Assembly: GCA_023449855.1 (NCBI GenBank)
Contig: JAEXHR010000096.1
Coordinates: forward strand, 1 to 28,319
Length of the DNA: 28,319 bases
Origin: Pseudomonadota bacterium
GTDB taxonomy: Bacteria > Pseudomonadota > Alphaproteobacteria > Rhizobiales > Xanthobacteraceae
Direction: 5' to 3'
The notes under the pieces were generated by a model that saw only the letters and a program-made list of their open reading frames with translations, made no database searches and was not told the DNA's origin. Each line of letters starts with the position of its first letter. The stretch's first letter is position 1. Made by a program: the position numbers and the translations under genes. Positions 21,372 to 28,319 of the stretch are shown in pieces.

Positions 21372-23555
21372 ATGCCTGCGGTCGCGTTTTCGAACAATGA
21401 CATCGCTCTCGTTGCCTGGACATTCGACCGGCATCTCGATGGCTGTCTCGGCTTCGCCGTGCACCAGATCGACAGCGCCGGGAAGGTGACGATCCTTCCG
21501 GCGAAGGCCCGCTTCGAAGGGCAGGACCCGTATACGGACTTCACCACGGCGCAGGCGCCGATCCAGAAGTTCTGGTGGAAGGATCTGTCGGCGACGCGCG
21601 GCCACACCTATCAGTATCGCATCGTGCCCATGGGCGGAGAGCCCGGCGGAACGCTGCAGCCGCTGGCCGGCATTGAGCCGTTGCTCAGCAACAAGGTCAC
21701 GCTGACGCCGGACCGGGGACCCTTCAAGGTCTATTTCAATCGCGGCATCGTGGCGACCCAGGCGCTGGGCCGTGCGCTCAACGACAAGCCAAGCATCGAT
21801 GCGCTGACGCCGCATATTCTCGATCCCAAGGATCCCGTTCGCCGCGGCCTGATGGGCCAATTGTTCGAGGGCGTAACCTGTCTGCTGGATCGGGCCGACC
21901 GGAATGGTGGGCAGATCCACGGCGCGTTGTACGAGCTCAACGATCCCGAAGGTCTCGAGAAGCGATTGCAGGCCAATCCCGCCAGCCGCACCATCATTCT
22001 GGGGAACGAGCAGGTCGCCGCTACGGAGACCAAGCCCGCATCCAACGATGCCGACGCGGACAACCGTGCCGCGCTGAAAGCTGCGGGCGTGATGGTGATC
22101 GATCGCATGCTGCGCAAGGGCAGCATCCCGCATAACAAGTTCCTCGTGCTGACCGAGCACGACAAGCCGGCTGCGGTGCTGTCCGGCTCCACCAACTGGA
22201 CCAGCACGGGTCTGTGCACGCAGACCAACAACGCGCTGGTGATCGAATCCGAAGATGTCGCGCAGCGCTATCTCGATTACTGGGACGAATTGAAGAAGGA
22301 TGTTGATGCGTCCGGTGGCGACGACAAGGAGCTGCAATCGGCTGCGTTGCGCGACTGGGATCGCAGCGGCAACGACAGGCTGCTCAAGACACCGATCCAG
22401 CTCGGCGACGGTGTGACGGTGCAGCCGCTGTTTTCGCCCAATACCAAAAAGCTGCTGGCCAGTCCGCCGAAAGAGACGCCGGACGACATGGCGCATGTGT
22501 TCGAACTGATCGCGAATGCCAAGCACGCGGTGCTTTTTCTCGCCTTCGATCCCGGCAACAATTCCATTCTCGATGCGGCGGGCAAGGCGCTGGCGAACAA
22601 TCCGAACCTGTTCGTTCGCGGCGCGCTGACCAATGCACAGCGCGCCACCAATTTTTCCGCGGCGCTGCATCAGGGCGGCGCGGCGGATCGCGAGGACGAT
22701 GATGCGGGCGAGGACAATGCAAGAGCTGCGCGCGGCCATATCGGGGTGATCGGCGAAGCCGGAAAGCCCCTGAAAAAGGGCGCCAAGAAGAGCGGCGAGA
22801 AAGGCGAGATCGATTACCGCGCCATTCCGGCCGGCAATGTCACGGCGAAGGATGCATTCGGTAGCTGGGAAGCCGAGATGCAGAAATACGGCTTTGCGAT
22901 CATTCACAACAAGATCGTGGTGGTCGATCCGTTCAGCAAGGATTGTGCTGTTGTCACGGGCTCGCACAATCTCGGTTTTCGCGCCTCGCACAACAACGAT
23001 GAGAACATGGTGATCGTGCGCGGCCATCGCGGCCTCGCCGAAGCCTATGCCTGCCATGTCCTCGATATCTACGACCACTATGCGTGGCGTTACTGGCTGA
23101 AGCAGAAGCCGGACATGTTCGGCAAGCCGCTGCAGCCCGACGACACCTGGCAGGAACGCTACATCAAGGGCGCCGACGAGAAATCGCCGGAACTCCGCTT
23201 TTGGCTTTCGGCCGCGGCGGATCTGGACAGCGCAGCGCCGACGCCAAAGATCGATACGGGTAAGGCTGCTACGAAACCCAGGACGAATACGACGTCCGGG
23301 AAGAAGGTGGCCAAAAAGCCCGCTGCGAAGAAAGCTGCGGCAGCGAAGAAGTCGGCCGTCAAGACGGGCAAGCCCGCCAGCAAGAAGGCTGCGAAGAAGA
23401 GCGTGAAGAAAAAGGCCGTCAAGAAAGCTGCGGCGAAGAAGAGGGTCGTGAGGAAGGCCGCGGTCAAGAAGAAGGCCAAGGCAAAAGCGGCCAAGAAGGC
23501 AGTGAAGAAGACAACCAAAAAGGCGTCGAAGAAGAAGTCAGCCCGCAAGCGCTGA
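21372..23555 (+). CDS. phospholipase-D-like protein with histone-H1-like C-terminal tail
   Basis: The 727-residue protein has two PLD-type half sites. The second, IIHNKIVVVD (His512, Lys514, Asp519) followed by TGSHNLG, is canonical. The first, PHNKFLVLTEHD (His254, Lys256) followed by SGSTNWTSTG, has Thr where Asp is expected, so it is degenerate. An N-terminal domain of about 130 residues precedes them. The last 100 residues (628-727) are almost only Lys, Ala, Arg, Val, Ser and Thr, with AAKK/VKK repeats like histone H1 or AlgP tails, so the protein probably binds DNA or RNA. No signal peptide is seen, which favours a cytoplasmic nuclease over a secreted lipase (inference). The ATG follows TTGGGGGATCC. 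It ends at a terminator shared with ctrA. Confidence 0.88.
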   Translation: MPAVAFSNNDIALVAWTFDRHLDGCLGFAVHQIDSAGKVTILPAKARFEGQDPYTDFTTAQAPIQKFWWKDLSATRGHTYQYRIVPMGGEPGGTLQPLAGIEPLLSNKVTLTPDRGPFKVYFNRGIVATQALGRALNDKPSIDALTPHILDPKDPVRRGLMGQLFEGVTCLLDRADRNGGQIHGALYELNDPEGLEKRLQANPASRTIILGNEQVAATETKPASNDADADNRAALKAAGVMVIDRMLRKGSIPHNKFLVLTEHDKPAAVLSGSTNWTSTGLCTQTNNALVIESEDVAQRYLDYWDELKKDVDASGGDDKELQSAALRDWDRSGNDRLLKTPIQLGDGVTVQPLFSPNTKKLLASPPKETPDDMAHVFELIANAKHAVLFLAFDPGNNSILDAAGKALANNPNLFVRGALTNAQRATNFSAALHQGGAADREDDDAGEDNARAARGHIGVIGEAGKPLKKGAKKSGEKGEIDYRAIPAGNVTAKDAFGSWEAEMQKYGFAIIHNKIVVVDPFSKDCAVVTGSHNLGFRASHNNDENMVIVRGHRGLAEAYACHVLDIYDHYAWRYWLKQKPDMFGKPLQPDDTWQERYIKGADEKSPELRFWLSAAADLDSAAPTPKIDTGKAATKPRTNTTSGKKVAKKPAAKKAAAAKKSAVKTGKPASKKAAKKSVKKKAVKKAAAKKRVVRKAAVKKKAKAKAAKKAVKKTTKKASKKKSARKR

Positions 23556-23583
23556 CTGCTTAGGGGCGAGCTTCCCGCAAACA

Positions 23584-23609
23584 AAAACCCCGCCTTGCGG
23601 CGGGGTTTT
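23584..23609. terminator. bidirectional terminator between the PLD gene and ctrA
   Basis: AAAACCCCGCC (23584-23594) pairs perfectly with GGCGGGGTTTT (23599-23609) around TTGC. The U-run exists on both strands, so it serves the convergent PLD gene (+) and ctrA (-). Confidence 0.92.
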
Positions 23610-23634
23610 CGTGAGAACGTTCGGGGAGAAAAGA

Positions 23635-24336
<702 letters not shown>

Positions 24337-24415
24337 GCCAGTCCCCTTTAGTCGCCGCTCCGGGCGTCAGGTCGGCCGCCATACTTGCGGCACCAAAAAA
24401 CGCCTACGAACAACT

Positions 24416-24584
24416 GATTCGGATCCTGACGTGATATGGTTAACAAATGCTGATTCTTCTTCGCAAGCTCTAATCGTGCAATTTTTGTCGAATCGCCGTA
24501 AGATGTTGCGTCGAAGACTCTTTTTGTACCCGTACCCGCTCAAGTTCCGCATGAGGAATCGAACCTAACCGACTCCATCGATTC
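24416..24584. promoter_or_regulatory. cluster of seven CcrM methylation sites (GANTC)
   Basis: GANTC occurs at 24416, 24452, 24490, 24516, 24556, 24571 and 24580, seven in 169 bp, where fewer than one is expected by chance. CcrM methylates GANTC once per cell cycle in alphaproteobacteria, and one such site is known to affect Caulobacter ctrA P1. The cluster lies 80-248 bp upstream of ctrA. Confidence 0.85.
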
Positions 24585-24653
24585 ACCCCGTCTTTCTGCC
24601 GGCGCGAATGCTCTCAGTTATTCAAGACAGTGTGGGAATGATTAACGATGCGG

Positions 24654-24669
24654 GTAAACACAGGGTTAA
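24654..24669. promoter_or_regulatory. candidate CtrA box upstream of fliI
   Basis: The minus strand reads TTAAC, six bases, TTTAC, the same pattern as the site at 13136-13151. It lies 106 bp upstream of the fliI start and 318 bp upstream of ctrA. CtrA boxes are nearly symmetric, so it could serve either gene. Confidence 0.5.
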
Positions 24670-24753
24670 GGGCCCGGCAGCAATGAGGCGAAACTTTAAA
24701 GCTTTCGCTACGAAGCATTCACGTTGAAGGCGACGATAAGGCAGAAGGCCCGA

Positions 24754-24783
24754 CGTCCTTGAAAGCGCATCGTCCTTGAAAGC
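24754..24783 (+). repeat. 13-bp direct repeat across the fliI start codon
   Basis: CGTCCTTGAAAGC occurs at 24754-24766 and again at 24771-24783, a 17-base period. The second copy contains the TTG start of fliI. The first copy contains a TTG in another frame. No Shine-Dalgarno sequence stands before the start. Confidence 0.7.
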
Positions 24784-26101
24784 ACTTGCCGAGCAGATTG
24801 CTGATATCGACGGCGTCAATATTTACGGACGCGTTGTGGGCGTGCGTGGTCTCATGGTGGAGATCGCCGGTCCCATTCACGCCATGTCGGTCGGCGCCCG
24901 CATCGTCATCGAGACCGGCACCAATCGTTCCATTCCCGCCGAGGTGATCGGCTTCTCCGGCGACAATGCGGTCGTGATGCCCTTTGCCGGGCTCGAAGGG
25001 GTGCGCCGCGGCTGCCGCGCCGTCATCGCCAATGCCGCCAGCATGGTGCGGCCTTCCATTGGCTGGCTCGGCCGCGTGGTCAATGCCATGGGCGAGCCCA
25101 TCGATGGCAAGGGACCGCTGCCGCAGGGACCGTCGCCGATGCCGTATCGCGCGTCTCCGCCGCCGGCGCATTCGCGCAGACGCGTCGGTGCGCCGCTCGA
25201 TCTCGGCGTGCGTTCGATGAACACCTTTCTCACCTGCTGCCGCGGCCAGCGCATGGGCATCTTCGCCGGCTCCGGCGTCGGCAAGTCGGTGCTGCTCTCC
25301 ATGCTGGCGCGCAATGTCGATGCCGACGTCTCCGTGATCGGCCTGATCGGCGAGCGTGGCCGTGAGGTGCAGGAGTTCCTGCAGGAAGATCTCGGCGAAG
25401 AAGGTCTGGCGCGTGCCGTGGTCGTGGTGGCGACGTCGGACGAGCCCGCGCTGATGCGCCGCCAGGCTGCCTATCTCACGCTCTCGATCTCCGAATACTT
25501 CCGCGACGAAGGCAAGGACGTCATGTGCATGATGGACTCGGTCACGCGCTTCGCCATGGCGCAGCGTGAGATCGGCCTGTCCGTCGGCGAGCCGCCCACC
25601 GCGAAGGGCTATACGCCCACGGTCTTCACCGAACTGCCAAAACTGCTCGAGCGGGCAGGGCCCGGCACCGATGAAGGTTCCATCACCGCCATCTTCACGG
25701 TGCTGGTCGATGGCGACGATCACAACGAGCCCGTGGCTGACGCGGTGCGCGGCATTCTCGACGGTCATATCGTGATGCAGCGCGGCATCGCCGAGCGCGG
25801 GCGTTACCCCGCCATCAACATCCTCAAATCAGTCTCGCGCACCATGCCGCGCTCCTGCGATCCCGCCTACCTGCCGACCATCACGCGCGCCCGTCAGATC
25901 ATGGCGACCTATTCCGACATGGAGGAACTGATCCGCCTCGGCGCCTACCGCGCCGGTTCCAGCCCGGAGGTGGACGAGGCTATCCAGTTGCACGAGCCGC
26001 TCGAGGCCTTCCTGCGGCAGCGCAAGGACGAGGTGTGTGGATTGCTGGAAGGGTACCAGCAACTGCAACAAATCGTTGGTAGTTTGGCAACGGAACGCTA
26101 A
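24776..26101 (+). CDS. fliI: flagellum-specific export ATPase FliI
   Basis: The 441-residue F1-ATPase-beta-like enzyme energises the flagellar type III export gate at the inner membrane. It has Walker A GSGVGKS (165-171), the catalytic-Glu region LIGERGREV, Walker B VMCMMDSVTRFA (Asp254) and the export-ATPase signature PTAKGYTPTVF. The only start that keeps the family N-terminus (KALAEQIADIDGVNIYGRVVG) is a TTG at 24776. No ATG or GTG lies between it and the upstream in-frame stop, and no ribosome-binding site is visible. fliJ follows 109 bp later. It is divergent from ctrA with a candidate CtrA box upstream, in line with CtrA control of flagellar genes. Confidence 0.95.
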   Translation: MKALAEQIADIDGVNIYGRVVGVRGLMVEIAGPIHAMSVGARIVIETGTNRSIPAEVIGFSGDNAVVMPFAGLEGVRRGCRAVIANAASMVRPSIGWLGRVVNAMGEPIDGKGPLPQGPSPMPYRASPPPAHSRRRVGAPLDLGVRSMNTFLTCCRGQRMGIFAGSGVGKSVLLSMLARNVDADVSVIGLIGERGREVQEFLQEDLGEEGLARAVVVVATSDEPALMRRQAAYLTLSISEYFRDEGKDVMCMMDSVTRFAMAQREIGLSVGEPPTAKGYTPTVFTELPKLLERAGPGTDEGSITAIFTVLVDGDDHNEPVADAVRGILDGHIVMQRGIAERGRYPAINILKSVSRTMPRSCDPAYLPTITRARQIMATYSDMEELIRLGAYRAGSSPEVDEAIQLHEPLEAFLRQRKDEVCGLLEGYQQLQQIVGSLATER

Positions 26102-26210
26102 CTTTGTCGCGGCATCATGATCGCCAGAGATGGAATTCAGCCGGCTGCACCTGTTCGGGCAGCTGGTGTTGTCCCGCTGTGAGACAGGGACTTCTGGGGA
26201 GTATGAGTCG

Positions 26211-26630
26211 ATGAAGTCACGTGACACCCTGATCCGCCTGAAGAAGTTTCAGGTCGACGAGAAGCGCCGCCGCGTCAATCAGATCGAAGGCATGATCGCC
26301 GACTTCCAGCGCATGTCCGTCGATCTCGAGCGCGAGATCCAGACCGAGCAGGACCGCGCCGGCATCCAGGATCCCTCGCATTTCGCCTATCCGACCTATG
26401 CCAAGGCCGCGATCCAGCGCCGCGAGAACCTGACCCGCTCAGCCGACGAATTGCGCGGACAGCTCGAAGACGCCAAGGCGTTGCTCGCCGAAGCCTTCGA
26501 AGAACTCAAGAAGGTCGAACTGCTCGACGAGCGCGACCAGGCCCGTGCCCGCGAGGAAGAGAATGCCCGCGAGCAGGCCGATCTCGATAGCATCGGCCTG
26601 ATGCGCGCCCGTATCGGCGCTGTCGCCTGA
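26211..26630 (+). CDS. fliJ: flagellar export chaperone/escort FliJ
   Basis: The 139-residue protein is highly charged and nearly all helical, with an antiparallel coiled coil: SRDTLIRLKKFQVDEKRRRV, then RRENLTRSADELRGQLEDAK and a Glu/Arg-rich C-terminal helix. Length, position right after fliI and composition fit FliJ, which links FliI to FlhA and escorts export chaperones. The ATG at 26211 follows GGGGAG at a rather long distance. The longer frame from 26130 overlaps no good start signal. An intrinsic terminator follows, ending the fliI-fliJ unit. Confidence 0.87.
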   Translation: MKSRDTLIRLKKFQVDEKRRRVNQIEGMIADFQRMSVDLEREIQTEQDRAGIQDPSHFAYPTYAKAAIQRRENLTRSADELRGQLEDAKALLAEAFEELKKVELLDERDQARAREEENAREQADLDSIGLMRARIGAVA

Positions 26631-26659
26631 AGCCAGGTTACTTCTCTGCGAAGCTTTCG

Positions 26660-26686
26660 AACCCGGACCGCAAGGTCCGGGTTTTT
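26660..26686 (+). terminator. intrinsic terminator of fliI-fliJ
   Basis: AACCCGGACC (26660-26669) pairs perfectly with GGTCCGGGTT (26674-26683) around a GCAA tetraloop, followed by TTT. Confidence 0.92.
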
Positions 26687-26814
26687 CGTTGGCGTGTATC
26701 CACAGCGCGAACAAGCATCATGGCTTGCGCGCCGGTATTCATGTTACGAGTCGGGAATACCGCTGTGCGACGTCGAGCGCGCAGCGAAAGGTAATTTCAG
26801 GTCGAGGAGACGGG

Positions 26815-27363
26815 ATGCTCACGCCGGCAGAACTGGTCTGGCTCATCGCTGCAGTAGCAAAGGGCGATGAAGCTGCATTCGAACGTCTTTATACCGCCAC
26901 ACGCGCGAAACTGTTCGGTGTCGTCCTCCGTATCTTGCGCAGACAGGACCTCGCGGAGGAAGTCATCCAGGAGGTCTATGTCAAGATCTGGAACAGCGCC
27001 GGCCAGTTCAATCCCGGCGTCGCATCGCCGATCACATGGATGGCTTCGATAGCGCGCAATCGCGCGATCGATGTCGTGCGCAAGAAAGGCGAGGTGTCGA
27101 TAGAGGAAGAGCCGGCCGCCATGGACGTCGCCGCCGATACGCCAGACCCGCTCGCACGCCGCGAGATGACGGAAGAACTGCGGCGCCTGCTCGAATGCGT
27201 CGGGCAGCTCGAACCCGAGAGGCAGAAACTGGTGCTGCTGGCTTACTACAATGGCTGGAGCCGCGAACAGCTGGCGGTGAAATTCGAGAAGCCGGTGAAC
27301 ACCGTGAAGACGTGGCTGCGTCGGAGCATGTTGGATATCCGCGCATGTCTGGGATTGGCATGA
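26815..27363 (+). CDS. ECF-family RNA polymerase sigma factor (SigK-like)
   Basis: The 182-residue protein has sigma region 2 (about 18-85, FERLYTATRAKLFGVVLRILRR, LAEEVIQEVYVKIWNSAGQF, ITWMASIARNRAIDVVR) and region 4 (about 118-175, LEPERQKLVLLAYYNGWSREQLAVKF, then VKTWLRRSMLDIRACLG). The ATG at 26815 follows GAGGAG. It overlaps the anti-sigma gene by ATGA, so the two are made in step. ECF sigma factors paired with RskA proteins usually answer envelope or redox stress. The signal is not readable here. No ECF-type promoter motif was clearly seen upstream. Confidence 0.93.
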   Translation: MLTPAELVWLIAAVAKGDEAAFERLYTATRAKLFGVVLRILRRQDLAEEVIQEVYVKIWNSAGQFNPGVASPITWMASIARNRAIDVVRKKGEVSIEEEPAAMDVAADTPDPLARREMTEELRRLLECVGQLEPERQKLVLLAYYNGWSREQLAVKFEKPVNTVKTWLRRSMLDIRACLGLA

Positions 27364-28235
27364 TGGACTATAGCGAAGACCATATCGCACTCGCTGCGGA
27401 ATATGCGCTCGGCACGCTAGATGCCGATGAACGCGCGCAGGTCGAGCAGATGATGACGGTCGACACGAACTACGCGGCCGTCGTGGAGTCGTGGGAGCGC
27501 GCGCTTGCTGTGCTCAACCAGATGGTCGGCCTTGTCGAACCGCGCCCGCAGGTGTGGGAGAATATCCGCAGTGCCATCGGTCTGTCCGGTGAGCAGGCGC
27601 CGATCGTGCTGCCATCGATGCCGGCGCCCGCAGCGGCGCCTGTTGCAGAAACTGTGAGCGAACCGGTGCAGGCTGACATGTCCAATGTCATTGTCCTCAC
27701 GCGCCGCGCACAGCGTTGGCGCGGTGTGGCGACTGCCATGGCCGCCATCGCTGCCGCGCTGATCGCTCTGATCGGCGTGCAGGTGACGCGTCCCGATCTG
27801 TTGCCGGCGGGTCTTCGTCCGAAGGCGGACGTTCAGGTTGCTCAGACGCCCGCGCCGACACCGCAGCAACTCGCTGCCCAGTCGCAATATGTCGCTCTGC
27901 TGCAGACCGATGCGTCGTCGCCGGCCTTCATTCTCACCGTCGATGCCGCGACCAAGAATTTTACGGTCCGCCGCGTCGGCGCCGAGCCGCAGACCGGCAA
28001 GAGCTATGAACTCTGGATCGTGTCAGACAAGTTCCAGGCGCCGCGTTCGCTCGGCGTGATCGGCGGCGACGAATTCACCACGCGTGCAGCGCTTGCGGCC
28101 TACGATCCGGACACGGTCAATCAGGCCACCTATGCGGTGACCATCGAACCCGAAGGCGGTTCGCCGACCGGCTCGGCCACCGGGCCGATCGTCTTCACCG
28201 GCAAGCTCATCGAAACGGTGCCGCCGCCGAAGTGA
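27360..28235 (+). CDS. RskA-like anti-sigma factor, membrane-bound
   Basis: The 291-residue protein has a cytoplasmic anti-sigma part (about 1-75, DHIALAAEYALGTLDADERAQVE and VVESWERALAVLNQMVG). A Pro/Ala linker follows, then one membrane helix (about 122-142, GVATAMAAIAAALIALIGVQV) and a periplasmic anti-sigma-K domain (about 165-290, YVALLQTDASSPAFILTVDA, SYELWIVSDKFQAPRSLGVI, YAVTIEPEGGSPTG). It would hold the ECF factor at the membrane until released by proteolysis or a conformational change. Two consecutive in-frame ATGs (27360, 27363) can serve as start, and the first overlaps the sigma stop. The frame is open upstream to 27036 inside the sigma gene, which is a shadow. Confidence 0.92.
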   Translation: MMDYSEDHIALAAEYALGTLDADERAQVEQMMTVDTNYAAVVESWERALAVLNQMVGLVEPRPQVWENIRSAIGLSGEQAPIVLPSMPAPAAAPVAETVSEPVQADMSNVIVLTRRAQRWRGVATAMAAIAAALIALIGVQVTRPDLLPAGLRPKADVQVAQTPAPTPQQLAAQSQYVALLQTDASSPAFILTVDAATKNFTVRRVGAEPQTGKSYELWIVSDKFQAPRSLGVIGGDEFTTRAALAAYDPDTVNQATYAVTIEPEGGSPTGSATGPIVFTGKLIETVPPPK

Positions 28236-28265
28236 TTTTCGGTGCGGAAACCCAACTCCACTCCT

Positions 28266-28306
28266 CATCCTGAGGAGCCGCGCAAAGCGCGGCGTCTCGA
28301 AGGATG
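28266..28306. repeat. palindromic intergenic repeat (Bradyrhizobium-type CATCCT...AGGATG)
   Basis: CATCCT (28266-28271) pairs with AGGATG (28301-28306), and inside it CCGCGC (28278-28283) pairs with GCGCGG (28287-28292). I recognise this two-stem element as a very common intergenic repeat of Bradyrhizobium and Rhodopseudomonas. It follows the anti-sigma gene by about 30 bp. Confidence 0.75.
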
Positions 28307-28319
28307 GACGCGGAGCTCC

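Larger units (their letters stand above)
24337..24775. promoter_or_regulatory. ctrA: 439-bp divergent regulatory region between ctrA and fliI
   Basis: No gene is seen. The region is unusually AT-rich for this genome and carries seven GANTC sites (24416-24584), one near-consensus CtrA box (24654-24669), further TTAA half-sites (24440-24443, 24642-24645) and a 13-bp direct repeat next to the fliI start. The length and content suggest several ctrA promoters under methylation and CtrA control. Confidence 0.75.

Noticed and set aside
27036..27359. An upstream extension of the anti-sigma gene inside the sigma-factor gene
   Set aside because: It is the out-of-frame shadow of the sigma factor. The anti-sigma N-terminus begins at the ATGA overlap at 27360.

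Overview
The window is chromosomal DNA of an alphaproteobacterium, most likely of the Bradyrhizobium/Rhodopseudomonas group (Nitrobacteraceae). The reasons are the high GC content, a ChpT-CtrA pair, CtrA-box-like and CcrM (GANTC) sites, an EipA/DUF1134 protein, and two palindromic intergenic repeats whose sequences I recognise from that group (16550-16599 and 28266-28306). No tools were used. Family names come from motifs read by eye, and start codons were chosen from ribosome-binding sites and family N-termini.

Layout. (1) 67-6286 is an aldehyde-metabolism block: a minus-strand series ALDH, class I glutamine amidotransferase, ALDH, read away from a divergent ModE-type regulator with a periplasmic-binding-protein-like domain, followed by an aldo/keto reductase. 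A molybdate-box-like palindrome lies inside the series, and a dyad of the same geometry lies in front of the regulator. (2) 6287-8696 is gene-poor and looks less typical. It holds one very small conserved-looking gene, a structured non-coding stretch ending in a strong terminator, and an orphan secreted Cys/Pro/Gly-rich protein, and it abuts a tRNA-Val(CAC). (3) 8934-12312 holds a membrane-anchored coiled-coil protein, EipA, a YHS protein and CysQ. (4) 12467-19181 runs chpT, cheA, cheW, cheY, cheB, cheR, a compact chemotaxis locus headed by the CtrA phosphotransferase. (5) 19189-21178 is a minus-strand, translationally coupled YjfL-YjfM-YjfC-like trio (DUF350, DUF1190, glutathionylspermidine-synthase-like). 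(6) 21372-23555 is a phospholipase-D-like protein with a histone-H1-like Lys/Ala tail. (7) 23635-26630 holds ctrA, divergent from fliI-fliJ, across a 439-bp regulatory region with seven GANTC sites. (8) 26815-28235 is an ECF sigma factor with its RskA-like anti-sigma factor.

How the parts fit. ChpT relays phosphate from CckA (not in this window) to CtrA. CtrA governs flagellar and envelope genes in this class, and chemotaxis, fliI/fliJ and eipA all lie here. Two identical-pattern candidate CtrA boxes (TTAAC, six bases, TTTAC) sit between chpT and cheA and between ctrA and fliI. The ALDH block appears to be a separate metabolic unit under a molybdate-type regulator.
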